64,000 nt of DNA from CAVVMA01 sp963788205 (GTDB lineage: Bacteria; Desulfobacterota; Binatia; Binatales; Binataceae). The notes under the pieces are model-generated. The model saw only the letters and a list, made by a program, of their open reading frames with translations. It made no database searches and had not been told where the DNA came from. The stretch spans positions 186,001 through 250,000 of the forward strand of contig CAWBGG010000006.1 of the NCBI GenBank assembly GCA_963788205.1, given 5' to 3'. Shown in pieces: positions 25,818 to 34,393 of this stretch. The position numbers and the translations under genes are program-made. Position 1 is the stretch's first letter. Each line of letters opens with the position of its first letter.

Positions 25818-26276
25818 TGGCTTACGTGCTCCTCGGGCTTAATGTTAATTCGCGGTCAGGGCCTTGGCCATCGGGCCAATGCCGTCGTCATCCGCCTGTG
25901 CTCTGAAGCGCTCTTGACCAGCGCGTTACGGAATCTCATTCCGGGCGCCACTTCAGATACCACGTCGCGACATTCTGTAGCAAGTCAAATCTTCTCGATA
26001 GTCACTATTGAAGCGCGCAGCCGGCAGATCCGGCCTGCCGGGAACGCCAGCCCGGAGTGAGCGAAGGCAGTCCTGTATTGAATAAACCGCATCGTACCTG
26101 AGTCGAATCTATCGAGCCCGGACGGTTGATTCCCTGCCTGAGTTACTTCCTCCGCTTGTCCCGGCAGTTACTACAGCATGACGGAAAGCTTAAGTAATTG
26201 TATGCCGCCGCTTTGCGTTAGCAGGAAAACGATCTATAACGTTGTGGTCGCCTCGGGCGCCGGGGGCCAGTTCTCC
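25818..26276. other. 459-base region upstream of the pseudokinase gene
   Basis: This region is AT-richer than the flanking genes. No RNA gene, terminator or convincing protein was found. The frame of the pseudokinase is open back to an ATG at 26178, so the last 100 bases could be coding if that start is used. The region must hold the promoters of two divergent genes, but no clear -35/-10 pair stands out. Confidence 0.5.
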
Positions 26277-28805
26277 ATGTTTTGCGCGTCGTGCGGCAAG
26301 GTCAGCGTAGAGGAGCAAAAGCTCTGCATCGGGTGCGGGTCTGTGCTCGGCCCGGCGTGCCCATGGTGCGGTTCATCCAATCCCTGTGGCGCCACGTTTT
26401 GCTGCGGATGCCGTGCCCAGCTTTCTGAACCCGGTTCGGCCGCGGGCTACGCAGCACAGCTCCCAGAACCGGAATCATTCGCCGCGGGGCGCTACCAGGT
26501 AACTGCCTTCGATCACGCGTCGGGCGCAAAACGCGTCTATCTGGCGAACGACAGCCGGCTCGGTCGCAAGGTCTCGATCTCGGTAATTTCAACCCGCGGG
26601 CTGTCCGACGACGCGCGCGCGCAAGTGATGCAAGTCGCGCGTGCGGCGGCGCGATTGGCCGGCCATCCCCATATTGCGGGCGTCTACGAAGCGGGCGAGG
26701 AGGACGGGCTGGTCTACGTACTGAGCGAGTACCTGGCCGGCGGTTCGCTCGACGATTTGGTCTCCCGAGTCAAAAATCACCGCCTGCCGATCGCCGACGT
26801 GCTGCGAATCGGCACGGAGATTTGCGAAGCGCTCGAATATGCGCACTCGCTCGGCGTGGTCCACGGCGATCTGGCCTGCGCCAGCGTGCGGATCGCGCCG
26901 GAAGGCTCGGTGAAGCTGACTGACTTCGGCCTCGGCCTCCCTTTGACGATCAATCTTTCGGAACTGGCCGGCGAAAGTATAGCGGTCGAAACTCCCGCCT
27001 ACGTGGCGCCCGAGCAACTCCTGGGGCGGCCACCCGAGCCGCGCAGCGATCTGTATTCGCTGGGCGTGATTCTCCACCAGATGCTGGCTGGGGATCTGCC
27101 GTTCGTGTGGGGAGATTCAGCCGATCGGATTGCGCGACGGGTGGCGCCCAAGCCGCTGCAGCTGGATCGCCACGACATTCCCGAAGCGCTGCAAAGCTTG
27201 GTCCGCAGCCTGCTGCAAAAGCGGCCCGAGCGGCGCCCGCCGAGCGCCGCGTCGGTCGGCGGCGAGCTGCGCTGGATAGCGGCTACGCCGCGTCCGGGCC
27301 CGATATCTATCGTGTTGGAGGCGGCTCCGCTCGACAGCCACGACGTGTCGCTCGATATGAGCGCCGGCGGGGCAGCGCTTCGGAGCGCGAATCCGTGGGC
27401 CGCGCTGAACGTGGTGAGCTACGCCGCGCCGCTATCCTCGGCGATCGCAGCCGTCGCGATGCTCGCCGTGCTCTCGGTCGGCTCGATGCGGGTTGCCTAC
27501 AAATGGTTCGGGCAATTCAACTCCATGGCGGCGCCGCGCGCCGAGTGGCCGCAATTGGCGACTGAACGCGCGGCTCGGTCGATCGCGATCGCATCGGCGC
27601 CTGCCGAGCCGAAACCGCTGGCCGCGCCGGCCGCCGCCCAGCCGAACCATGAAATGGCTTCGATCGCCGCTCTCACGAGTCCGGCTGCACCGGCCGCAGA
27701 GAATCGCGCGCATTCCGCCAGCGCGGATTCCGGCGGCGGCGCCGAAGCCTTCCAGGAACTGTTCGATCTCGCTCGCGAGGGTAATCCAGACGCGCAAGCT
27801 GCGCTCGGCAATATGTATCTGCGCGGCGAAGACGCCTCGCGTAACTATGCCGAGGCGGTGCGCTGGTTCGAGCAAGGAGCGGCCGCCGGCAACACCCAGG
27901 CCCAGGTCGGGCTGGGTTACATGTACGCTATCGGCAAGGGCGTGACCCAGGACTACAAACAGGCGGTCAAATGGTTCCGGATGGCGAGTGCGAGCGGCGA
28001 TCCCGACGCCGAGTACAATCTAGCCGTGATGTACGATCAGGGGCAGGGCGTGTCCGCCGACCGGGCCGAGGCGCTCAAGTGGCTGCGCCGCTCGGCGGCG
28101 CAGGACGACGTTAGCGCACAGTACGAGCTGGGCCGTAAGTATATGGAAGGGCAGGGCGTTGAGCAGGACTATTCGCGCGCATTGCAATGGCTGCGCAAGG
28201 CTGCCGGACACGGCAGTATTCCGGCCGAGAACGCGCTCGGCTACCTCTATGAAAAATCCGGCTCCGAGTTGCGTGATTACGCGTTGGCGGCGCGCTGGTA
28301 TCGCAAAGCCGCCGAGCAGGGCGACGCCAGGGCGCAGTTGAACCTCGGCATCATGTATGAGGACGGCGAGGGCGGCGTCGCTGACTACGGCGAGGCCGTG
28401 CGATGGTATCTGAAGGCCGCGGAGCAGGGCGAAGCCTACGCGCAGACCCGGCTCGGAGTCGTTTACTGCAAGGGCAAGGGCGTGGCTCGCGACTATGCCA
28501 AGGCCACCGAATGGTTCCTGCGTGCCGCCAGCCAGGACGAGCCCAAGGCCGAGTACAATCTGGGCATAATCTACGACACCGGCCTCGGAGTTTCCCCCAA
28601 TTACGCCGCAGCCGCGCGCTGGTATCGCAAGGCTGCGGCGCAGGGCAATGCCGACGCGCAATACAATCTGGGCTACCTATACGAACACGGCCAGGGTGTG
28701 GCGCGCGATACCGCCGCGGCGCTGGAGTGGTATCGCAGCGCCGCCATCCAGGGCGATTCTTCCGCGCTCGAACGGGTCAAGGTTCTCCAGTCCAAAGCGG
28801 ACTGA
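26277..28805 (+). CDS. Zinc-ribbon / pseudokinase / Sel1-repeat membrane protein
   Basis: 842 residues from the ATG at 26277, chosen because zinc-ribbon proteins of this kind start MFC-x-x-CG; an in-frame ATG at 26178 is the alternative. Order: double zinc ribbon (3-46, four CxxC-type pairs), Ser/Thr-kinase fold (about 71-335), one membrane helix (about 380-403), an Ala/Pro-rich stretch, then nine Sel1 (TPR-like) repeats (about 505-840). The kinase fold keeps HGD (196-198), DFG (216-218) and APE. It has lost the glycine loop, the ATP-binding Lys (S102 instead), the helix-C Glu (V120), and the Lys and Asn of the catalytic loop (A200, S203). It is therefore probably a pseudokinase, a scaffold joined to outward-facing Sel1 repeats. 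Confidence 0.88.
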   Translation: MFCASCGKVSVEEQKLCIGCGSVLGPACPWCGSSNPCGATFCCGCRAQLSEPGSAAGYAAQLPEPESFAAGRYQVTAFDHASGAKRVYLANDSRLGRKVSISVISTRGLSDDARAQVMQVARAAARLAGHPHIAGVYEAGEEDGLVYVLSEYLAGGSLDDLVSRVKNHRLPIADVLRIGTEICEALEYAHSLGVVHGDLACASVRIAPEGSVKLTDFGLGLPLTINLSELAGESIAVETPAYVAPEQLLGRPPEPRSDLYSLGVILHQMLAGDLPFVWGDSADRIARRVAPKPLQLDRHDIPEALQSLVRSLLQKRPERRPPSAASVGGELRWIAATPRPGPISIVLEAAPLDSHDVSLDMSAGGAALRSANPWAALNVVSYAAPLSSAIAAVAMLAVLSVGSMRVAYKWFGQFNSMAAPRAEWPQLATERAARSIAIASAPAEPKPLAAPAAAQPNHEMASIAALTSPAAPAAENRAHSASADSGGGAEAFQELFDLAREGNPDAQAALGNMYLRGEDASRNYAEAVRWFEQGAAAGNTQAQVGLGYMYAIGKGVTQDYKQAVKWFRMASASGDPDAEYNLAVMYDQGQGVSADRAEALKWLRRSAAQDDVSAQYELGRKYMEGQGVEQDYSRALQWLRKAAGHGSIPAENALGYLYEKSGSELRDYALAARWYRKAAEQGDARAQLNLGIMYEDGEGGVADYGEAVRWYLKAAEQGEAYAQTRLGVVYCKGKGVARDYAKATEWFLRAASQDEPKAEYNLGIIYDTGLGVSPNYAAAARWYRKAAAQGNADAQYNLGYLYEHGQGVARDTAAALEWYRSAAIQGDSSALERVKVLQSKAD

Positions 28806-28891
28806 GTATCCAGCCTTCGCTGCCGGATTCGCGCTGCGTTGCTTCGCGCGCGCGGGCGGGGAATCTTGTGGACACACCGCTGGAGGTCCCC

Positions 28892-29197
28892 ATGAGCGTC
28901 GCATCGAACGCCGATTGCAAGCAGGAGGTGGGCGTCTTCGCCCCGGTCATCAATCGCAGCCGATGCGAGGGCAAGGAAGATTGCGTGCGCGTATGCCCCT
29001 ACGACGTGTTCGAGATGGGCAAGCTGACCCCCGAGCTCAAAAGCGCGTTGCCGTTCGCCGCCCGAATCAAGGCGATGCTTCACAGGAATCGGCAGTCTTT
29101 CGCGGTTCGGGCGGACAACTGCCACGCCTGCGGATTGTGCGTCGCGGCCTGCCCCGAGCGCGCGATCACGCTCGCTCGCGCTGCTCTGCCGGCGTAG
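28892..29197 (+). CDS. Two-cluster ferredoxin with one altered cluster ligand
   Basis: 101 residues from an ATG preceded by GGAGG. Two cluster motifs are present. The second, C77-x2-C80-x2-C83-x3-C87-P, is complete for a [4Fe-4S] cluster. The first is C25-x5-C31-x3-C35-P: the usual second cysteine is Lys28. Loss of that ligand is typical of sites that hold a [3Fe-4S] cluster, as in seven-iron ferredoxins, so a 3Fe/4Fe protein is likely. The family transfers single electrons to oxidoreductases. It lies 86 bases after the pseudokinase gene and 172 bases before a thiolase gene; no partner oxidoreductase is next to it. Confidence 0.85.
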   Translation: MSVASNADCKQEVGVFAPVINRSRCEGKEDCVRVCPYDVFEMGKLTPELKSALPFAARIKAMLHRNRQSFAVRADNCHACGLCVAACPERAITLARAALPA

Positions 29198-29255
29198 GGG
29201 AAGTAGGATGGCCGGCAGGGACGCTGGCCGCTACCCTGAATGAAGCTCTTACATG

Positions 29256-29305
29256 GGTAGGGGCCGGCCTCCGTGCCGGCCCGCGCTCCCGTGAGTCGGC
29301 CGGCC
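29256..29305. repeat. GC-rich intergenic hairpin element
   Basis: GGCCGGC-CTCCGT-GCCGGCC forms a perfect seven-base stem (29262-29281) inside GTAGGGGCCGGCCTCCGTG. A second GGCCGGCC follows at 29297. It resembles short dispersed intergenic palindromes of environmental genomes. No T-tract follows, so it is not an obvious terminator. Confidence 0.4.
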
Positions 29306-29369
29306 CTTGTACCGTCGGCGGACTCGAACTAGGTTTGCGAGATAATCCTCTTTTCGCAGGAGACACAAA

Positions 29370-30566
29370 ATGGGTCGCAAGGTATTCGTCGTCGGCGTCG
29401 GCATGACCAAGTTCGAGAAGCCGGGCTCGAAGGCGTGGGACTATCCGGACATGGCCAAGGAGGCCGGCAGCAAGGCGCTGGCCGACGCGGGAATCCCGTT
29501 CGATCAGGTGGAGCAGGCGGTCGTCGGCTATTGCTACGGCGAATCGACTTGCGGTGAGCGCGCGATTTATGGCCTCGGCCTGACCGGAATTCCGATCTAC
29601 AACGTCAACAACAACTGCTCGACCGGCTCGACCGCGCTGTTCATGGCCAAGCAACTGGTCGAAGGCGGAATCAGCGACTGTGCGCTTGCGCTCGGCTTCG
29701 AGAAGATGGAGAAGGGCTCGCTCGGGGCGAAGTATACCGATCGTACCAACCCGATGGACAAGCACTTCCAGTTGATGGTCGAGTTGCGCGGCTTCAAGCC
29801 CGCGCCCGCCGCGCCGCAGATGTTTGGCAACGCCGGCCGCGAGCATATGGAGCGTTACGGCACGACCGCCCATCAGTACGCAAAGATCGGCTGGAAGAAC
29901 CACAAGCATTCGGTGAACAATCCCTACTCGCAGTTCCAGGATGAGTACTCATTGGAGGATATCCTGTCCGCGCCGATGGTCTACGAGCCGCTCACCAAGC
30001 TGCAATGCTGCCCGACCTCGGACGGCTCGGGCGCGGCGATCGTGGCCAGCGAGGACTTCGTGAAAAAGCACGGCCTGCAGAACAAGGCCGTCGAGATCCT
30101 CGGTATGGCGATGGCGACCGACTTCAAGAGCACTTTTGACGAGAAGAGCTGCATCAAGATGGTCGGTTACGACCTCTCCAAGGCGGCGGCGCAGAAAGTC
30201 TACCAGCAGAGCGGACGCGGCCCCGAGAACGTAGACGTCGTCGAGCTGCACGATTGCTTCTCGTGCAACGAGCTGATCACTTACGAGGCGCTCGGGCTTT
30301 GTCCCGAGGGCAAGGGCGGCGAATTCGTCGACGCCGGTGCGAACACGTACGGCGGCAAAGTGGTGGTGAATCCATCGGGCGGGCTGATCTCCAAGGGCCA
30401 TCCGCTGGGAGCCACCGGACTGGCGCAATGCGCGGAGCTCAACTGGCAGTTGCGCGGCGAGGCCGGCAAGCGGCAGGTCGAGGGCGCCAAGGTTGCCCTC
30501 CAGCACAACCTGGGACTCGGCGGCGCCGCGGTGGTCACGATGTACCGCCGCGCGCAGATCGCGTAG
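29370..30566 (+). CDS. Thiolase-family protein, SCP-x/lipid-transfer type
   Basis: 398 residues. The acyl-accepting cysteine lies in VNNNCSTGSTAL (about C87), the conserved histidine in GGLISKGHPLGATGL (about H343), and the NPSGG loop just before it. At the C-terminus the second catalytic cysteine of biosynthetic thiolases is replaced (LGLGGAAVV), as in the SCP-x type. Enzymes of this group cleave 3-oxoacyl-CoAs of branched or sterol-like side chains, or act as acetyl-CoA acetyltransferases in degradation pathways. AGGAGA seven bases before the ATG supports the start. An SDR gene follows at 101 bases and could supply the matching oxidation step; that link is inference. Confidence 0.88.
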   Translation: MGRKVFVVGVGMTKFEKPGSKAWDYPDMAKEAGSKALADAGIPFDQVEQAVVGYCYGESTCGERAIYGLGLTGIPIYNVNNNCSTGSTALFMAKQLVEGGISDCALALGFEKMEKGSLGAKYTDRTNPMDKHFQLMVELRGFKPAPAAPQMFGNAGREHMERYGTTAHQYAKIGWKNHKHSVNNPYSQFQDEYSLEDILSAPMVYEPLTKLQCCPTSDGSGAAIVASEDFVKKHGLQNKAVEILGMAMATDFKSTFDEKSCIKMVGYDLSKAAAQKVYQQSGRGPENVDVVELHDCFSCNELITYEALGLCPEGKGGEFVDAGANTYGGKVVVNPSGGLISKGHPLGATGLAQCAELNWQLRGEAGKRQVEGAKVALQHNLGLGGAAVVTMYRRAQIA

Positions 30567-30587
30567 CAGCGGCCTGCGGATCAGGTT

Positions 30588-30610
30588 CCCCTTCCCGTTT
30601 CGGGAAGGGG
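30588..30610. repeat. Palindrome CCCCTTCCCG/CGGGAAGGGG
   Basis: A perfect ten-base stem with a TTT loop, followed by ACAGGGGTTAGGT. It belongs to the same family of CCCTCTCCC-type intergenic elements as those near 49.9, 53.0 and 63.6 kb. It may reduce read-through after the thiolase gene, but lacks a T-tract. Confidence 0.5.
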
Positions 30611-30667
30611 ACAGGGGTTAGGTCTTTCTCGAAGGGTGGCGCGCGTCACCCACGGCGGAGGATTCCG

Positions 30668-31477
30668 ATGAGCACCAACGGATCGAGTTTGCGCGAGCGT
30701 TACGGCGAATGGGGACTCGTGACCGGCGCGTCTGCCGGGATCGGCCTGGAGTTCGCGCGCGCCTTCGCACGCCAGGGGCTATCGTGCGTGCTGGCCGCGC
30801 GGCGCGAAGACCGCCTGACCGCGCTCGGACATGAGCTGTCGGAAAAATACAAAATCCAGACTCGCGCGGTCGCGGTCGATCTGGCCGAGCCGGGCGGCGC
30901 CGACCATCTGGCCGACGCGGTCGCCGACCTGCCGATCGGAATCCTGGTCAACAACGCGGGCTTCGGCTACGCGGGACGCTTTGACAAGCTTGAGACCGAT
31001 CGGCTGCGCTCGATGGTGATGGTCAACTGCGTGGCGCCGGTCGTGCTGACCAGCCGGATTCTGCCCGCGATGGTCAAGCGCGGGCGCGGCGCAGTGATAA
31101 TCGTCGGCTCGGTAGCCGGCCGCCAGCCGCTTCCGCTGCATGCGGTCTACAGCGCGACCAAGGCCTTTGATTTGTTCCTCGGCGAGGGGCTATGGGGCGA
31201 GCTGTACGGCAGCGGGATTGACGCGATTACGGTCGAACCGGGAGCCACCGCCACTGAGTTCTTCGCCGTCGCGGGCGAACAGGTAGGGACCAATCATGGC
31301 GAGCCGCCCGAAAACGTGGTGGCGACCGCGCTGGCCGCGCTCGGCAAGCAGCCGTCGGTGGTCTCGGGATGGTTCAACTACGTGCGCGCCAATCTCGCGC
31401 GCTTTCTGCCGCGCTCGACCACGGCGCTGATCGCCAAGCGCGTGATCGAAGGACAGACTCCGCCCGCGCTGCGATGA
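30668..31477 (+). CDS. Short-chain dehydrogenase/reductase, DltE/YqjQ-like
   Basis: 269 residues from the ATG at 30668 (GGAGGA six bases upstream). The cofactor motif TGASAGIG (about 18-25), the NNAG motif (about 94-97), the active serine in IIVGSVAG (about 145-152) and the YSATK catalytic pair (about Y160, K164) are all present, so this is a classical SDR. Arginines after the second strand (LAARRED) favour NADP(H). The sequence resembles SDRs annotated for acyl or hydroxyacid substrates, without a firm match. It stands between a thiolase and tRNA-Cys. Confidence 0.9.
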   Translation: MSTNGSSLRERYGEWGLVTGASAGIGLEFARAFARQGLSCVLAARREDRLTALGHELSEKYKIQTRAVAVDLAEPGGADHLADAVADLPIGILVNNAGFGYAGRFDKLETDRLRSMVMVNCVAPVVLTSRILPAMVKRGRGAVIIVGSVAGRQPLPLHAVYSATKAFDLFLGEGLWGELYGSGIDAITVEPGATATEFFAVAGEQVGTNHGEPPENVVATALAALGKQPSVVSGWFNYVRANLARFLPRSTTALIAKRVIEGQTPPALR

Positions 31478-31510
31478 AAAAAGCCCTCGCTCTGACCACC
31501 GAAGAGAGTC

Positions 31511-31539
31511 AATTTGCCGCTCCACAAGCACCGTGATAA
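31511..31539 (+). promoter_or_regulatory. Possible tRNA-Cys promoter
   Basis: TTGCCG (31511-31516), a 17-base spacer and TAACTT (31534-31539) lie about 25 bases upstream of the tRNA, in an AT-rich patch. The match to the consensus is moderate. Confidence 0.4.
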
Positions 31540-31564
31540 CTTAAAAAATTGCGCTTCACGCCGG

Positions 31565-31639
31565 GGCGGCGTACCCAAGTGGTAAGGGAGAGGTCTGCAA
31601 AACCTCGATGCAGCGGTTCGAATCCGCTCGCCGCCTCCA
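31565..31639 (+). tRNA. tRNA-Cys (anticodon GCA)
   Basis: The acceptor stem GGCGGCG/CGCCGCC is perfect. The anticodon stem-loop GAGGT-CTGCAAA-ACCTC gives anticodon GCA. The T arm is AGCGG-TTCGAAT-CCGCT. The discriminator base is U, as expected for tRNA-Cys, and the CCA end is encoded. The HU-like gene starts 19 bases after it and may be read from the same promoter. Confidence 0.96.
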
Positions 31640-31658
31640 TCCGACCCGAGAATTCGAC

Positions 31659-31928
31659 ATGACCAACGAAGAGCTGGTCAACTCGATTGCCCACGCAACC
31701 AAATTGCCGAAGAAGACCGTAGCCAGGATTCTCGATCTCGCTTTCGATCAGATCGCCCGCTCGATTCGCAAGGACAAGCGCTTCTGGGTCCCCGGCTTTG
31801 GCACCTTTACCGTCCGGCGCCGTAAGGCGCGCCCCGGATACAACCCGCGCACCAAATCCGCGATGATGATTCCGGCGGCGCGCACGGTCGGCTTTCGTCC
31901 GGCGCCGCAACTCAGGAAAGGACTGTGA
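31659..31928 (+). CDS. HU/IHF-family DNA-binding protein
   Basis: 89 residues from the ATG at 31659. The HU fold is clear: helices NEELVNSIAHATKLPKKTVARILDLAFDQIARSI, then the beta-sheet motif FWVPGFGTFTVRRRKARPGYNPRTK, which carries the GFGTF turn and the arm that reaches into the minor groove. HU and IHF bend DNA and compact the nucleoid. The gene lies 19 bases after tRNA-Cys without an obvious own promoter. The stop overlaps the next start (GTGA), so the methyltransferase is coupled to it. Confidence 0.93.
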   Translation: MTNEELVNSIAHATKLPKKTVARILDLAFDQIARSIRKDKRFWVPGFGTFTVRRRKARPGYNPRTKSAMMIPAARTVGFRPAPQLRKGL

Positions 31929-32792
31929 GCGACGAAGCGTCCACGCGCCTCAAGCTGGAGCAGCGCAAGGGCTGGGATGCCAGCGCGCCCGGATGGGCCC
32001 GCTGGTGGCCCACGCTCGAACGCGGCGGCGGCGTGGTATCCGAGCGTCTGGTCGAGATGGCGCAGGTCGCTCCCGGGCATCGCGTGCTCGAACGTCGCGA
32101 CCGGAATCGGTGAGCCCGCCGCTACCGCTGCGCGCAAAGCCGCACCTGCTGGATGCGTGGTCGCAACCGATCAGTCGCCCGAGATGCTGGCCTTCGCGCG
32201 CGAGCGCACCGCCGCGCTCGGACTCCATAACCTCGATTTCGTTGAGGCCGACGGCGAGTCACTCGCGCTGGGCCATCACGGCGCCGATGGCAGCTTCGAT
32301 GCCGCGCTCTGCCGATGGGGCCTGATGTTCATGCCCGAGTTTGAAGCCGCGCTCCGGCGGGTCCATCAGCTGCTCAAGAGCGGCGGATGGTTTGCGACCG
32401 CGGTATGGGGCCCGGTGGCCGAAGTTCCGATGGTCAGCCTGGGCGGCGAGCAAGTGCGTGCGCTGGCCGCGCAGCCCGAGCCCGCGCCGGACGCACTCGG
32501 CCCCCTGCGTTTGGCCGACACGAAAATCCTCGAGCAGGCGCTGCGCGATACTGGATTCCGCGCGCTGCGGACGGAGCGAATCGCAGTGAACTTCGAATTC
32601 GCCTCGGCGCAGCAGTTTGTCGAGTTCCGCGAGGAAGTGTCGAGCGCTTTTCGCGCGATGCTGGCCGCTAGGCCCGCGGGCCTGCGGGATCGAATCCGGG
32701 CGGTGATCAGAGACGCAGCCGGCCGCTACGCCGGTCCCGACGGCGTAGTGCGAATGAGCAATCTCTCGATCTGCGTGGCGGCGCAGAAGTAG
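31925..32792 (+). CDS. Class I SAM-dependent methyltransferase, frameshifted
   Basis: Start GTG overlaps the HU stop (GTGA). The first 55 residues (KGWDASAPGWARWWPTLERG) and the downstream frame together form a UbiE/Methyltransf_11-like enzyme. The reading frame breaks inside motif I: the text reads VLERR, but removing one A at about 32091 restores VLDVATGIGEPA, followed by VVATDQSPEM and DAALCRWGLMFM. The total of 868 bases is one more than a multiple of three and would give 288 residues. The extra base turns GACGTC into GAACGTC, as in two other genes of this window. The gene is probably intact in the organism. The substrate is unknown. Confidence 0.85.
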
Positions 32793-32805
32793 CGCCCGAC
32801 GCCGA

Positions 32806-34380
32806 TCAGGGAAAATACTGCGCGCGTGAGGCGGTCGCCGTCACCACCGCGCCCCCGGATTGCGCGGCGGCGAGATCGCTGCGGCCAAAGAGCGCCGCGT
32901 CGCCGTCCTGGTACAGGAGCTTCCAACCGGCGGTCTTCGCGATTACCCCGTCGGCCTTCGACTTGGGCGGGACCAGCACGAAATCATTACGATAGTGTTC
33001 CAGAACTTCGCGGGCGCCATCTCGCCCGAAGTAGAAGTTCAGGTATTGGTCGAGGATCGCCGGCGCGTAGACCGAGTCATTGCGGCCGTCGATAAAAACC
33101 CTCGACTCGGGCTCCTGCCAGATGAAGTATTCGGCCCAGTTGAAATTGACCAGCACATTGCCCTGCAGGTGATGCGCCTTCATGTAGGCTATCGCTCCCG
33201 ACGGATAGTCCGTGTCAGTCACGATATGCGTGGAAAACAGGCCGAGGTAAAGCGCCAGAGCGACCACGCCGGCTCCGGCGAGCCACGGATTGACCTCAGA
33301 ACGTTCGGGCGGCGGCTTGAAGTGCGCGCCGTTCGCCACTGCGCGCTCGCGGAGATTGGCGAACACCAGCTCCATGTGGCGCGCGACCGGCACAGCGCAC
33401 GCGATCGCCGCCAGCGGCATGTTGCGCACCGCGGCGAACGCGGCGGCGCTCATCATCGCAGCGATCACCGCGAGCGGCAGGTCGTCGCCGGCCGGGTGCA
33501 ACAGGAATGATACCGCGAAAGCCGCGATCAGCCCGAGCACGCAAAAGTAGTAAACCAGGCCCAAATGATTGGCGTGCCACTGGGCTGCCAGCGAATGGGC
33601 CAGCGGCTGCCAGTCGTTGATCACCGAGCGGAGCGCGTGAACCCGCAGCGCGTTGAGCACCACCAGCCAGTTGTCGAGGCCGTACGGCGAAAGCAGCGTC
33701 GCCAGCGTGCCGAGAGCGGTGATGAGCCCAAGCCGCCAAACGCGACTCCATCCTCGCCCGGCGAGCAGGTCCTGCGCGCCGGCCACCGCGGTATACGCGG
33801 CGAGCGTGCCGATTCCGATAATGTAACCGCCGTGCAAATTCCCCCACAGCGCCATGATCGGAATCGCCAGCCACAGCGGCGCCTTGCCGCGATAGTTGTG
33901 CCGCGCCAGAATCGCCAGCAGCGCGGCGAAAAACATGAAGGTGAAGAGCTGCGGCCGGAATTGCATCTGCATCACCAGCGCCAGCGAGGTCACGGTCAGC
34001 GTGCCGAGTTGCACGGTGGGGCTCGCTCCGGTCTCGGCCATCGCCAGCACGACGAACAAAATCGTCGCGGCGGCGCAGCCGAATTTCCACAACTTCAACC
34101 CCAGGACGCCGAGGTTGTCGTAGGAAACCGCCATCACCACTTCGGTCAGCCATTCGTGATTGCGCCACGGGCGGCCCAGCGCCGAATAGGAATAGGGATC
34201 GCTCAGTAGGGGACCGTGATGCTGGAGCGTCAACTGACCGAAACGGATATGCCCCCACAGATCGGGGTCGGTTCCCTGCCCCGAGTCCGCCAGAATCACC
34301 ATCAGCGCCACGAGCAGCGGAGCGTAGCGAAGCAGCGAGACGCGGCGGCGCATCATGCTTGACCCGGATAGTTCGCGCAT
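32806..34380 (-). CDS. Polytopic inner-membrane protein, GT-C-like, unknown substrate
   Basis: 524 residues with about ten hydrophobic segments between residues 15 and 390 and a soluble C-terminal domain of some 130 residues. The first loop contains GTDPDLWGHIRFGQ and DPYSYSALGRPWRNHEWLTE. Acidic and histidine residues in the first periplasmic loop are characteristic of GT-C glycosyltransferases that use polyprenyl-phosphate sugars. Members of this uncharacterised family occur in several environmental phyla. It lies 13 bases after an FAD oxidoreductase gene in the same direction. Starts at 34380 and 34356 are possible. A role in envelope glycan or lipid glycosylation is inferred from fold and neighbours. 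Confidence 0.72.
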   Translation of the reverse strand: MRELSGSSMMRRRVSLLRYAPLLVALMVILADSGQGTDPDLWGHIRFGQLTLQHHGPLLSDPYSYSALGRPWRNHEWLTEVVMAVSYDNLGVLGLKLWKFGCAAATILFVVLAMAETGASPTVQLGTLTVTSLALVMQMQFRPQLFTFMFFAALLAILARHNYRGKAPLWLAIPIMALWGNLHGGYIIGIGTLAAYTAVAGAQDLLAGRGWSRVWRLGLITALGTLATLLSPYGLDNWLVVLNALRVHALRSVINDWQPLAHSLAAQWHANHLGLVYYFCVLGLIAAFAVSFLLHPAGDDLPLAVIAAMMSAAAFAAVRNMPLAAIACAVPVARHMELVFANLRERAVANGAHFKPPPERSEVNPWLAGAGVVALALYLGLFSTHIVTDTDYPSGAIAYMKAHHLQGNVLVNFNWAEYFIWQEPESRVFIDGRNDSVYAPAILDQYLNFYFGRDGAREVLEHYRNDFVLVPPKSKADGVIAKTAGWKLLYQDGDAALFGRSDLAAAQSGGAVVTATASRAQYFP

Positions 34381-34393
34381 CGCCGGCGGCGTG

